Shown here one piece after another: positions 1 through 8,406 of a stretch of 64,000 nt of DNA (positions within the stretch are counted from its first letter, which is position 1; every line of letters starts with the position of its first letter). Position numbers and translations under genes: made by a program. Where the stretch lies: contig NZ_CM001441.1 in NCBI RefSeq assembly GCF_000244895.1, positions 4,802,198-4,866,197 on the forward strand. The letters are read 5' to 3'. This DNA comes from Desulfosporosinus youngiae DSM 17734 (GTDB taxonomy: Bacteria > Bacillota > Desulfitobacteriia > Desulfitobacteriales > Desulfitobacteriaceae). The notes beneath the pieces are model-generated. The model searched no databases. It worked only from the letters and a program-made list of their open reading frames with translations, and was not told the origin of the DNA.

Positions 1-2034
1 TGAAATCGGTACACGCCCTGTCAGACTACGAATGGCTTCAATATCTTCATCCCCATCTTCCCACCAAGAACCAAGGGTCGGGGTGGAGGCATCCGCGCCA
101 AGATAGAGGAGAACATTCGATTCGGCTTCTACTTGCACATCCCCATGCGGAATTTGATCCAAAACGATTCCCCCCTTACCTTCTGTCATCGTCTTAAACC
201 CAGCTTCAGCTAAAATCTTTTGGGCCTCGGCTAAAGGAAGACCCAACACTGAAGGAACGGTAGCCGCCTTTTTAATCGGCGGAAACTCCAGCCCCTGCAT
301 AGGTTTACTTGGTGTCAAGGGTGCCTTGGGATCCGGCTTAACACCCAGGTATCTCAAGGAATCGAGCATGACGGTCTGCACAATCGGGCATCCCACAACC
401 CCGCCATAAAACGGAACACCATCGATTACACACAATATGGCGAGACGGGGTTTGTCAGCAGGTGCAAAGGCCACAAAGGAGGCAATATATTCCCCTTGAA
501 TATACCCGCCATTTTGAACCTTTTGCGCTGTCCCTGTTTTTCCTGCTACACGATAGCCTGGCAGGAACGCCCGGCGTCCCGTGCCATTGGTTACAACCGC
601 TTCCAAAGCTTCACGTTCTGTTTTTGAAGTATCCTCACTGATAATACGCCTGATTTCTTCTTTTTTAAAGGGGGTAACTACCTTACCGCTAGGTCCAATG
701 ATTTCCTTTACCAGTTGTGGCTTCAATAACGTCCCGCCATTGGCCACCGCAGAAACCGCCGTTAATAATTGAATAGGGGTGACGTTATTGGTTTGACCGA
801 TAGACATCGTCGCCAAATCTAAGGCTGTAGCCTTTTTCTTATTCGCCAAAATACCTTTTGCCTCACCGGACATCTCAATTCCTGTCTTCTGACCAAATCC
901 AAAATCATACAGATACTTATAAAAAGTGTCCATACCGAGACGTTGTCCCATCTCGATAAAACCTGGATTACAGGAGTTTTCGGCCACTTCAGTAAAACTT
1001 TGATCCCCATGCCCTCCTGCTTTCCAGCAGCGTACATTTTTTCCCAATACCGTATAAGCACCTTTATCATAGAAATGCTCATTGAGTTTAATTTTCTTTT
1101 CTTCTAAAGCTGCCGCTAAAGTAATGATCTTAAAGGTAGATCCCGGTTCATATCCATTCTGAATAGCAATATTTCGCCTCGTACTGGGATCCGCTTCTTG
1201 ATATCGATTAGGATCAAAGGTCGGCGCTGAGGCCAAGGCCAGCATTTCTCCGGTGTTAGGATCCATCACCAGAATCGAGGCGTTCTTCGGCACTTGTCCG
1301 TTCATATTAACCCCTTGACCGGTCATCAGCTTTTGCAATTCCCGTTCCGCAAAAGCCTGGATATTCTTATCGATGGTTAATCTTACTGTGTTTCCTTGTT
1401 TAGGAGCTAAGTACTGATGTTCTGCCTGAGGCAAAGGAATCCCATTGGCCCCGAATTCTTGAAGGATACTTCCCGGAATCCCTTTTAGCTCAGATTCCCT
1501 GGTCAACTCTATTCCTTCAAGACCTTGATTGTCAATTCCTGAATACCCGATAATATGGGCAGCCAGGGAGCCATTGGGATAATATCGCTGACTATCCTCC
1601 GTAGTTCCTATTCCAGGCAGCGCTAACGCCCGTACCTGAGCAGCTACCTCCGGGCTAACCCGCTTTTGGACATATTCTAAAGCAGATCGTTTCGTAATAC
1701 GCGCTTCAATCTCACCAGCAGGTTTTCCAAGCAACGAGGAAAGAGTTGCCGCCATCTCTTTGGCCCGACCGGACTGCCGAACCTCCGCCGGAATCGCATA
1801 CACTGTTTCAGTACTTACACTCATCGCTAAGATATTTCCTTCGCGATCTTCGATATTTCCGCGTTTAGGCGCTACAGGAACCCCTCGAAAATGTGAATCA
1901 TCCGCCTTTTTTCGCAAATCCGCTCCTTGACTAAGTTGAACGAAGCCTAAGCGGATAATTAAGACGACCAAGAAGGCACTAACACACAAAAAAAGAAAAG
2001 CGATTCGTTTACGCATGACGACATAAGGACTCAC
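1..2034 (-). CDS. Penicillin-binding transpeptidase of the SpoVD/FtsI type (3' end outside window)
   Basis: Class B penicillin-binding protein that cross-links peptidoglycan, either at the division septum (FtsI/PbpB) or in the spore cortex (SpoVD). The GTG start at 2034 has GGTGG upstream; an ATG at 2016 is the alternative. One N-terminal membrane segment (about residues 11-28) is followed by the dimerisation domain and the transpeptidase domain. Active-site motifs are intact: STFK (Ser299, Lys302), SCN (Ser354) and KTGT (Lys499). One PASTA domain is visible at about residues 590-650, and the frame is still open at base 1, so the end lies outside. It follows ftsL in the division cluster. The single visible PASTA domain leans to SpoVD, but a second could lie beyond the edge, so no symbol is given. 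Confidence 0.93.
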   Translation of the reverse strand, partial: MSPYVVMRKRIAFLFLCVSAFLVVLIIRLGFVQLSQGADLRKKADDSHFRGVPVAPKRGNIEDREGNILAMSVSTETVYAIPAEVRQSGRAKEMAATLSSLLGKPAGEIEARITKRSALEYVQKRVSPEVAAQVRALALPGIGTTEDSQRYYPNGSLAAHIIGYSGIDNQGLEGIELTRESELKGIPGSILQEFGANGIPLPQAEHQYLAPKQGNTVRLTIDKNIQAFAERELQKLMTGQGVNMNGQVPKNASILVMDPNTGEMLALASAPTFDPNRYQEADPSTRRNIAIQNGYEPGSTFKIITLAAALEEKKIKLNEHFYDKGAYTVLGKNVRCWKAGGHGDQSFTEVAENSCNPGFIEMGQRLGMDTFYKYLYDFGFGQKTGIEMSGEAKGILANKKKATALDLATMSIGQTNNVTPIQLLTAVSAVANGGTLLKPQLVKEIIGPSGKVVTPFKKEEIRRIISEDTSKTEREALEAVVTNGTGRRAFLPGYRVAGKTGTAQKVQNGGYIQGEYIASFVAFAPADKPRLAILCVIDGVPFYGGVVGCPIVQTVMLDSLRYLGVKPDPKAPLTPSKPMQGLEFPPIKKAATVPSVLGLPLAEAQKILAEAGFKTMTEGKGGIVLDQIPHGDVQVEAESNVLLYLGADASTPTLGSWWEDGDEDIEAIRSLTGRVPIS

Positions 2035-2087
2035 AAGCCCTCACCCCCACCTTTCCGGGGTCTCCGCGTACCCAAAGCGCCTTTCTC

Positions 2088-2582
2088 TTAACGTTGTGTT
2101 GAAGCAAAAAAGCTGGTAAATTTTTGTGAGAATTGTTTAAGTGCAGAAAGTTTATCCTCTGCGGCTTGAGTTTGGGCTTGAGTATCGGTTTGGGTCAACG
2201 GAGCCCCCTCTTGATTTTTGGCTGCAGGTACTACGCCTGCCATATACACTTTCCCCGTAGGTTTTTCCATGCCCATAGCCAGGGCTGCACTCTCAATCCG
2301 TCCTACTGCCCTAAGTTTGTCTGCCTCCATCTGGAGAAGATCATTCCTCGTTTTGATTTCGGATATTTCATTTTCCAAGGACCGAATCTGCGCCCCTTGA
2401 ACAACCGTCAGATGAATCGTTTCCGCCCCGATTGCACCTGTCAGACCAACGACGACCGCCAATGCCAGAATACTTTTAAGCTTAGAATACCTCTTCCCCC
2501 TTCTTGCGGGTTGAGGATTTCTTTTGGCATGTGTTTGTGGTAAAACCTCCTGCCATTCAACTGATTCCTCCGCCACTACCAT
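2088..2582 (-). CDS. ftsL: FtsL-like septum protein
   Basis: Small bitopic division protein of 164 residues. A basic cytoplasmic N-terminus (RRGKRYSKLK) leads into one hydrophobic helix at about residues 37-57, then a short coiled coil (ENEISEIKTRNDLLQ) and a Gln/Thr-rich tail. This is the architecture of FtsL, which forms the FtsL-DivIC(FtsB) complex at the septum; sequence conservation in the family is low, so the call rests on architecture and on position between rsmH and the PBP gene. The ATG at 2582 has an excellent AAAGGAGGAGG site 7-8 bases upstream. An upstream ATG at 2612 overlaps the rsmH stop as TAATG and could add 10 residues, but it lacks such a site. Confidence 0.82.
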   Translation of the reverse strand: MVVAEESVEWQEVLPQTHAKRNPQPARRGKRYSKLKSILALAVVVGLTGAIGAETIHLTVVQGAQIRSLENEISEIKTRNDLLQMEADKLRAVGRIESAALAMGMEKPTGKVYMAGVVPAAKNQEGAPLTQTDTQAQTQAAEDKLSALKQFSQKFTSFFASTQR

Positions 2583-2611
2583 GGGTATTCCTCCTCCTTT
2601 TGCTTTAGACA

Positions 2612-3544
2612 TTATATTTTTTCGGCAACCCGTAATTTTGCACTTCTGGACCTGGGATTTTCCTCCACTTCCTCTGCTGAGGGAAGAATCGGTTTTCTGG
2701 TTAACACCTTGGCTAGGGTTTGGGCGTTGCATCGACAAATCGGTAATTCCGGAGGACACGTGCACCGTCCAAGCCAGGATTTCATCCTATCTTTGACAAT
2801 GCGGTCTTCAAGGGAGTGAAAGGTTATCACCCCAACCCGTCCTCCATGATCCAGACACCGCAGCGCCTGATCCAGCACCCGATCTAAAACCCCCAATTCA
2901 TCATTGACTACAATTCGAATGGCTTGAAACGTTCGTTTTGCCGGATGAGGTCCGCTTCGGCGAACCGCAGCCGGAACTGCGGCCTTAATCGCTTGTACCA
3001 GATCGCCGGTAGTTTCCAAAGGATGATCCTGGCGAGTCCGGACAATAAATTGCGCAATCCGTTTCGACCATTTTTCTTCTCCATAGTTCCAAATTAGCCG
3101 GGCTAATTCCTCTTCAGTCCACGAATTGACAATCTCCCGTGCATTCAGAACACCCGCAGGATCCATTCGCATATCTAAAGGTGCATCCTGCATATAACTA
3201 AAACCCCGTTCAGCTTCATCTAATTGAGGAGACGAAACTCCTAAATCGAAAATGATTCCATTGACCGGCAGCAAGTCTAATTCCCTTAAAGTGTCCTCTA
3301 ATAATTCAAAGTTTCGATTGATCAAGATGACTCGTTCATCCTGTCCAAAAACTTCTTTGGCATGACCAATGGCTTGTGCATCCTGATCAAAGCAAATCAA
3401 CCTTCCAGATGCTCCAAGCTTCGCTAAAATCCTTTGGCTATGTCCGGCACCACCTAAAGTACAATCGACATATCTTCCTGAGGGGTCCCTAACAACTGAA
3501 TCTACGGTCTCTTCCAATAACACTGTTACATGATGAAACTCCAA
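2612..3544 (-). CDS. rsmH: 16S rRNA (cytosine1402-N4)-methyltransferase RsmH
   Basis: SAM-dependent methylase of C1402 in the 16S rRNA decoding centre (formerly MraW). The motif-I region DCTLGGAGHS binds SAM; GVSSPQLDEAERGFS and the C-terminal FHSLEDRIVK are family hallmarks. The open frame extends upstream to 3661, but the family begins at (M)EFHHVTVLL, which here is a TTG at 3544 with AAAGGA 10 bases upstream. That gives 310 residues, the usual RsmH length. It sits 16 bases after mraZ, as in most Gram-positive division clusters. Confidence 0.95.
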   Translation of the reverse strand: MEFHHVTVLLEETVDSVVRDPSGRYVDCTLGGAGHSQRILAKLGASGRLICFDQDAQAIGHAKEVFGQDERVILINRNFELLEDTLRELDLLPVNGIIFDLGVSSPQLDEAERGFSYMQDAPLDMRMDPAGVLNAREIVNSWTEEELARLIWNYGEEKWSKRIAQFIVRTRQDHPLETTGDLVQAIKAAVPAAVRRSGPHPAKRTFQAIRIVVNDELGVLDRVLDQALRCLDHGGRVGVITFHSLEDRIVKDRMKSWLGRCTCPPELPICRCNAQTLAKVLTRKPILPSAEEVEENPRSRSAKLRVAEKI

Positions 3545-3560
3545 GTTAATCCGTTCCTTT

Positions 3561-3992
3561 CTATATTCCAAGCTGAACAAGGGATTCAGCAGCACTGGCA
3601 TAGGCACTTTCTGCTTGCTGACTGTATTCTGTCCAAAGAGTCTGGCTCCAAATCTCAACACGGCTTGACACTCCCACCAGAACCAGATCTTTCTCTAATT
3701 GCGCATAATCGCGCAAATTAGCCGGCAATAGAATTCTTCCCTGCTTGTCCAGCTCACATTCCGTTGCCCCAGAAAAAAAGAAACGGACAAAGGCTCGTAC
3801 GTCAGGTTGGGTAAACGGCAGCTCACGCAGTTTCTTTTCTAAAGTACCCCATTCTGCAAGAGGGTAGACAAACAAACAATGATCCAAGCCTTTGGTCACA
3901 ATGAATTGTTTTCCTAAAGCTTCCCGGAATTTAGCAGGAATAATTAACCTGCCTTTTCCATCGATTGTATGAATGTACTCCCCCATAAACAT
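3561..3992 (-). CDS. mraZ: Transcriptional regulator MraZ
   Basis: MraZ is a ring-forming DNA-binding protein with two AbrB-like SpoVT/MraZ folds. It regulates its own division-and-wall operon by binding direct repeats in the promoter. Both copies of the signature are visible: the N-terminal [17 protein letters not shown] and the second [18 protein letters not shown]. The ATG at 3992 gives 143 residues starting MFMGEY, the canonical start, with GGGGTG 5 bases upstream. A GTG at 4001 is in frame but would consume that site. It is first gene of the cluster mraZ-rsmH-ftsL-PBP. Confidence 0.95.
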   Translation of the reverse strand: MFMGEYIHTIDGKGRLIIPAKFREALGKQFIVTKGLDHCLFVYPLAEWGTLEKKLRELPFTQPDVRAFVRFFFSGATECELDKQGRILLPANLRDYAQLEKDLVLVGVSSRVEIWSQTLWTEYSQQAESAYASAAESLVQLGI

Positions 3993-4000
3993 GTCGTTCA

Positions 4001-4047
4001 CCCCACTACTGTGGCAATTGGCCCCACTTCACTCCACATTACTCCAC
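4001..4047 (-). promoter_or_regulatory. MraZ-type operator: direct GTGGRG boxes at 10-bp period
   Basis: On the minus strand GTGGAG (4047-4042), GTGGAG (4037-4032) and GTGGGG (4027-4022) repeat with exact 10-bp spacing, so they face the same side of the helix. A fourth GTGGGG (4006-4001) overlaps the mraZ ribosome binding site. Short TGG-containing direct repeats at one-turn spacing are the known MraZ operator form. Box identity is seen; binding is inferred. Confidence 0.85.
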
Positions 4048-4049
4048 TT

Positions 4050-4078
4050 ATTCTACGTTAGAAAAAATTATCCTGCAA
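4050..4078 (-). promoter_or_regulatory. Sigma-A-like promoter of the mraZ cluster
   Basis: Minus strand TTGCAG (4078-4073), 17-base spacer, TAGAAT (4055-4050). The -10 hexamer ends two bases before the first MraZ box, so a regulator on the boxes would cover the transcription start. Confidence 0.65.
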
Positions 4079-4332
4079 TCTAATCGATTTCTTTCTGGCA
4101 AATTCCTTGATTAAGGAAGAAAGTCCTACTACTCTTGAGCATCAGTCTGACAAATCCTGTCGATTGACCTGTCTAAAGTGAGAAATCAAAACCATAAATC
4201 TCCTATATTCGGACAGTAAAAACATACAACGGACAAGTGCTTTAGTATTATCTGCAATTTTTTAGCACAAAACAATAAACATTGTCAATTCTGAATTGCT
4301 CAACGTTAAAACTACCTACTTAAGTCCTAAAC
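4079..4332. other. Non-coding gap between mraZ promoter and lpd terminator
   Basis: AT-rich stretch without a plausible coding frame or strong hairpin. Nothing further is recognised. Confidence 0.6.
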
Positions 4333-4372
4333 GAAAAACAAGCAGCGTTTAAGCGGGCTGCTTAAACGCTGC
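4333..4372 (-). terminator. Rho-independent terminator after lpd
   Basis: Perfect 13-bp stem (4342-4354 with 4360-4372) around a 5-base loop. On the minus strand it is followed by TTGTTTTT. It lies 58 bases past the lpd stop. Confidence 0.9.
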
Positions 4373-4429
4373 ACAGATAAATAAATGGGTCCGGTTTATC
4401 TGGAATAATTCTACATTTAATCCTAAAGC

Positions 4430-5812
4430 TTAAGCTAAGTGAAGTGGTTTTCCACTAATTCCCTGAGCTGCCTCCATAATTGCTTCGGGTAATGTGGGAT
4501 GGGCGTGGACGGTGCGTGCAACATCTTCAGCTTTAAGCCCTTTTTCCACAGCAATTACTAATTCTGAGATTAGGGTGCTCGCCTGCGGCCCCATGATACT
4601 TGCTCCTACTACTACCCCTTCGGCATCTGCCAGAATCTTAACGATTCCAATACTTTCCCCCAAAGCAAGGGCCTTGCCGTTAGCCGAAAATGGAAACTTA
4701 CTTATGCGATAGTCTTTCCCTGATGCTTTAAGTTCCTGTTCTGTATAGCCAACTGTGGCAATTTCCGGATGAGTGAAGATTGCACTTGGTATCGCTCTGT
4801 AACTCATATTAACCGAATGTCCGGCGATATGCTCTACAGCAATAATTCCTTCTTCAGATGCCACATGGGCCAGCATGATTCCGCCAACGACATCACCAAT
4901 CGCGTAAACCTTAGGAAGATTCGTCTGCATCTGAGCATTCACCTTAATGGCCCCTCTTTCAGTTTCTAAACCTAAACCTTCCGCATCAATTCCTTGCATA
5001 CTCGGTCTGCGGCCAGTGGATAAAAGAACACGGTCAGTCGGAATATCTCTTACCCCTTTGGCATCTTCAATTTCGACTACGAGTCCCTCGCCGTCCCGGC
5101 GAATTTGCTTAACCGCGGTCTTAGTCAAAATATCCATTCCACTGCGCTTTAACAAGGGGGTTAAGCGCTTGGGAATTTCCTCATCGATCGTCGGTAACAA
5201 AGTAGGGAGCATTTCTATAACAGTTACTTTAACTCCAAAGGCCTCGAATATTGAGGCAAATTCTAAACCAATAACCCCTCCGCCAATGATAACAAGGCGT
5301 TTAGGCAGGTCTGATCCTTCAAGTATCTCATCACTGGTCTCTACCCCCGGGAGGTCAGCCCCCGGTATCGGAATACGCGCAGGAACAGACCCTGTAGCAA
5401 GCACAACATTTTCTACCTCGAAATGCTCCACTCCACTTTCAGTCGTTACTGAAATCTGCCCTGGCTTCTTGAATTCTCCCCACCCCTTCACCACACGTAT
5501 ATTCGCATTTTTCATCAACTTCTCAACTCCGCCTACCAACGAATTGACAACTTGATCCTTGCGAGCAAGTACAGCACCATAATCTATTCGCTTCTCACCA
5601 GCAAACAAGCCGAATTCCTCAGCACGCCCCATCTCACGCCATAAATCGGCACTCTTTACCAATGCCTTAGTAGGGATACACCCCCGGTTCAAACATGTCC
5701 CCCCCAAACGGTCACCCTCAATCAGTACAACTGATAAACCCAGTTGGGCTGCTCTTAAAGCACAAACATATCCTCCCGGTCCTCCGCCAAGAATTCCAAC
5801 CTGATAATCCAC
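4430..5812 (-). CDS. lpdA: Dihydrolipoyl dehydrogenase
   Basis: FAD flavoprotein that reoxidises dihydrolipoamide with NAD+ (E3 of 2-oxoacid dehydrogenases or L protein of the glycine cleavage system). The N-terminal FAD-binding GILGGGPGGYVCA, the redox disulfide GGTCLNRGCIPTK (two cysteines five apart), the central NAD-binding VIIGGGVIGLEFASIFEAFG, and the C-terminal HAHPTLPEA with catalytic His-Glu are all present. The length of 460 is standard. Start is GTG at 5812 with AAGGAG 9 bases upstream. It is monocistronic: no E1, E2 or gcv gene adjoins and a terminator follows directly, so its partner complex is encoded elsewhere. Confidence 0.95.
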   Translation of the reverse strand: MDYQVGILGGGPGGYVCALRAAQLGLSVVLIEGDRLGGTCLNRGCIPTKALVKSADLWREMGRAEEFGLFAGEKRIDYGAVLARKDQVVNSLVGGVEKLMKNANIRVVKGWGEFKKPGQISVTTESGVEHFEVENVVLATGSVPARIPIPGADLPGVETSDEILEGSDLPKRLVIIGGGVIGLEFASIFEAFGVKVTVIEMLPTLLPTIDEEIPKRLTPLLKRSGMDILTKTAVKQIRRDGEGLVVEIEDAKGVRDIPTDRVLLSTGRRPSMQGIDAEGLGLETERGAIKVNAQMQTNLPKVYAIGDVVGGIMLAHVASEEGIIAVEHIAGHSVNMSYRAIPSAIFTHPEIATVGYTEQELKASGKDYRISKFPFSANGKALALGESIGIVKILADAEGVVVGASIMGPQASTLISELVIAVEKGLKAEDVARTVHAHPTLPEAIMEAAQGISGKPLHLA

Positions 5813-6013
5813 GTTACCTCTCTCCTTCCGTATAATTCCCCAATATTCGACTCATGGTATGATTTCCCCTGCCTGATTATTAACAAAAAAATTGTACCGC
5901 TAAACCCCTATCAATATGTCCATCGTTATCCGATCTTATGTAAGGAAGAACCTAACCCCTTACTCGGGCTTAGGTTCCCTCGAAATTTACGGAACATTTA
6001 TCAGTGTTTAAGT

Positions 6014-6652
6014 TTAGCCGTAAAACTCTCCTGTAGATACTCCAGGTATCAATAAGACCTGACCAGGAAAAATAAGATCCGGGTTACGAAGGTTATTGGC
6101 AAGAATTATCGCTTGCATTGTCGTACCAAAGCGCTTAGCAATCTTCCAAACAGTATCCCCTTGTTTTACAACATAAACTTCGAATGAAGGGGTAGGCACA
6201 GGAAGAGGTTCCGGAGCCGGCATCGAACAATGATGATGCTCCATCACAGGTGTTCCACATGGTGAACAAGGCATTGGACCCTCAAGATCGAGCGTGGCAC
6301 AACCAGGATCCATATCAACATCCAGATTTACAAAACCTCCAGGCGGGCACATTCCATAACCACCCATCATGCCATGCATTCCGCCCATATCTTGCATTCC
6401 TCCCATACCTTGCATTCCTCCCATACCTTGCATCCCTCCCATACCTTGCATTCCTCCCATACCTTGCATTCCTCCCATACCTTGCATTCCTCCCATACCT
6501 TGCATTCCTCCCATATCCTGCATTCCTCCCATACTTTGCATTCCTCCCATTCCCGGGAACATACCAGAAGTAAGATTTGGATTATAAGCAACGGAACGTA
6601 ATTCCATATTAATTTCCTCCTTTAACTCGGCCCAAGATACTTTGTCATTCAT
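6014..6652 (-). CDS. LysM protein with ten Met-Gly-Gly-Met-Gln-Gly hexapeptide repeats
   Basis: 212 residues. An N-terminal 34-residue segment is followed by ten hexapeptide units of the form MGGMQx at residues 35-94, then a Gly/Pro/Cys-containing linker, and one C-terminal LysM domain at about residues 160-204 (VVKQGDTVWKIAKRFGTT to PGQVLLIPG) that should bind peptidoglycan or cortex glycan. There is no signal peptide, which recalls cytoplasmically made spore-coat LysM proteins such as SafA, although the repeat tract is not one I recognise. The start at 6652 is preceded by AAGGGG; in-frame upstream codons lack a site. The gene is isolated between non-coding gaps. Function: glycan binding is likely, spore-coat role is inference. 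Confidence 0.8.
   Translation of the reverse strand: MNDKVSWAELKEEINMELRSVAYNPNLTSGMFPGMGGMQSMGGMQDMGGMQGMGGMQGMGGMQGMGGMQGMGGMQGMGGMQGMGGMQDMGGMHGMMGGYGMCPPGGFVNLDVDMDPGCATLDLEGPMPCSPCGTPVMEHHHCSMPAPEPLPVPTPSFEVYVVKQGDTVWKIAKRFGTTMQAIILANNLRNPDLIFPGQVLLIPGVSTGEFYG
6371..6550 (-). repeat. 18-bp tandem repeat, ten units, in the LysM gene
   Basis: Ten contiguous 18-bp units each encode MGGMQ plus a variable residue (S, D, G six times, D; the last unit is MGGMHG). The central six units are nearly identical in DNA, so unit number could change by slippage without shifting frame. Confidence 0.95.
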
Positions 6653-6891
6653 TTTCTTCCCCTTAATTAATAACAATATATGGAAACATAGTTATATTGT
6701 GTATGTACTACAAAGTAATTTGACTTATTTATTTGCTACATAAAATTTCTATACCCACCCAATAGTTAGCATATCTCTTTAGCTCTATAATCAAGTTATC
6801 TCAGCAAAGACCTTGTACTTAGAATACAAGAAACAACCTTTTAATGATTTAAGTTAAATAATCCTGTCCGAATTAGAAAGCATGATAGCAC
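6653..6891. other. AT-rich non-coding gap upstream of the LysM gene
   Basis: No coding frame of note. It should carry the promoter of the LysM gene, but no single hexamer pair is convincing enough to call. Confidence 0.5.
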
Positions 6892-6920
6892 AAAAAAGAA
6901 CTGGCCTCTTAGACCAGCTC
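6892..6920 (-). terminator. Rho-independent terminator after the DUF1858 gene
   Basis: Ten-base-pair stem with two G-U pairs (6911-6920 with 6898-6907) and a 3-base loop, followed on the minus strand by six T. Confidence 0.85.
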
Positions 6921-6971
6921 TAAATAACGACTATATAATAAATCTATTGTCCCCGCAGAACATAGATTATT

Positions 6972-7166
6972 CTAAACAACAATTGCCTTGTTTAATTTTG
7001 CAACCAGCTCATCAGGATTTTGTCCATGGGTCAGAGCCGCACCTTCAACACTTTCCATGGTCGAAGAGGGACATCCTAAACAATGCATCCCAAGTTCCAA
7101 GAACATTTGAACGGTTTGGGGATACTGCTTCAATACCTGACCCACCGTCATCTCTTTCGTTATCAT
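6972..7166 (-). CDS. DUF1858 redox-disulfide domain protein
   Basis: 64 residues, a complete single DUF1858 domain. It begins MITKEMTVGQVLKQYP and contains MHCLGCPSS, whose CxxC pair is the family's putative redox disulfide. The family is often found beside or fused to hybrid-cluster (prismane) and nitrite/sulfite reductase proteins in anaerobes; none is adjacent here. The ATG at 7166 has AAGGAGG a few bases upstream. It is monocistronic with its own terminator. The precise partner is unknown. Confidence 0.88.
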   Translation of the reverse strand: MITKEMTVGQVLKQYPQTVQMFLELGMHCLGCPSSTMESVEGAALTHGQNPDELVAKLNKAIVV

Positions 7167-7311
7167 GAAAAATTCCTCCTTTGTATTTCTTAGTGAAATA
7201 CTTGGTTTTTATTATAAAGTAAAAAATTCGGATAAGCAACCAGTTGTTCGTAGTCCGAAATCAGAGGCACGAAGTCCGAACTTCATGTTGGACGTTCCTC
7301 TCGGGTGTGTG

Positions 7312-8391
7312 TCATATAAGTCCCCTTATTTCCGCTAAAAGCTTATAGACATGTTCTGACAATTCCTTCTGAAGAGCACCTGTTCCACAACTTGGTGTCA
7401 GCATACTTTGTTGGCGAAGCAGACCTTCATCAATACCACGTTTGACGAGTTCTGCTATATTGTTTTCCAGGCGCTGTATCAGACTTTGAGCAGTTTCTTC
7501 CCAAGCAATTGGATTGGTAGGAACAATTCCCCAGGAGAGAACTCCTCCACGTTTTAGGAACCCATTTAGCGGCTCTGCTAAGGCCATCATACTCTGAAAA
7601 TAATCATAAGCATCAAAATTAACAACTTGAACCTTGGAGTCAAAAAGAAGAGTCCAATCCATGCCGGCACAGACATGTGCCCCCGGAATCCCACCTTGAC
7701 GAATAATTCCCTCAAATATTGTATCCAGGTCTTCAATGAGCTGCTCTCTCTTTAAGGTTACGTGGGTTGAAGCGCCAAAACCATAAAGCCCAGGGTCATC
7801 AACTGTCATCAGCACAGGCAAGCCAAACCTTCGGAGCCGTTTTGTCTGCCACTCAGCATGCAGGGCAAGAGCTTTGAGCAGCATATCCCGAAGGGTATCG
7901 TCATAATAACTTGATCGTCTGTTTTTATCCGTAATTTGCATTCCCACAGTTAACGGGCCGCTGAGTTGTCCTTTAAGCAGCAAGGCATCCCGTGTGCCGG
8001 AGCTCTCAAGATCACGATAGTAAGCTTCGAATCCTTCTCCCCCTTGCAGACTAAGGCCAAAGCGTTCTAAGGCTTGTTCGTTTCCCTCAAGGGCTTCTAA
8101 ATATAAGGAATAAAACATAGTCATCCGTTCTACCCAATCCGCGGCTTCCGTTTGAAATTTAGGATTTTCAAAATCCCCAATAATGCCGGTTTCAATCAAA
8201 ACATTGAGGTATTGCCCAACAAACGAACTCTCTGCTCCCAAATTGGGCAGTTGAGGCCAATGCGGAGCAAAAGGAACACTTTTCCAAATTAGTTCTAAAG
8301 CCTCTTCGCTCGTAGTTTGAGGAACACTACCCACTCCCGTTGCCAAAAAATTAGGTTTAAATTCTTGGTTTTTCATAATCCTACCGCCCAT
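7312..8391 (-). CDS. MetE/uroporphyrinogen decarboxylase-like protein
   Basis: 359 residues of the MetE C-terminal/UROD-like TIM-barrel superfamily. It lacks the N-terminal half of true cobalamin-independent methionine synthase. Putative zinc ligands are seen in GAHVCAG (His, Cys) and LTPSCGTG (Cys), matching the His-Cys-Cys site that activates thiol methyl acceptors in this superfamily, so methyl transfer to a thiol is plausible. The start at 8391 has AAAGGAAA 9 bases upstream; an ATG at 8376 is preceded by GGTAGGA and is a close alternative. It follows the GH2-like membrane gene by 15 bases and is probably cotranscribed. The substrate is not known. Confidence 0.75.
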   Translation of the reverse strand: MGGRIMKNQEFKPNFLATGVGSVPQTTSEEALELIWKSVPFAPHWPQLPNLGAESSFVGQYLNVLIETGIIGDFENPKFQTEAADWVERMTMFYSLYLEALEGNEQALERFGLSLQGGEGFEAYYRDLESSGTRDALLLKGQLSGPLTVGMQITDKNRRSSYYDDTLRDMLLKALALHAEWQTKRLRRFGLPVLMTVDDPGLYGFGASTHVTLKREQLIEDLDTIFEGIIRQGGIPGAHVCAGMDWTLLFDSKVQVVNFDAYDYFQSMMALAEPLNGFLKRGGVLSWGIVPTNPIAWEETAQSLIQRLENNIAELVKRGIDEGLLRQQSMLTPSCGTGALQKELSEHVYKLLAEIRGLI

Positions 8392-8406
8392 CTACTTAGA
8401 TTTCCT

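Noticed and set aside
4947-5555. 202-codon frame on the plus strand
   Set aside because: Antisense to the well-supported dihydrolipoyl dehydrogenase gene; Ser/Ile/Pro-rich translation is typical of an antisense shadow.
6371-6550. CRISPR array
   Set aside because: Units are contiguous without spacers and encode peptide repeats; no cas genes nearby.
6250-6601. Several repetitive frames on both strands over the 18-bp repeat
   Set aside because: A tandem repeat whose unit is a multiple of three leaves many frames open; only the minus frame encodes LysM and has a ribosome binding site.
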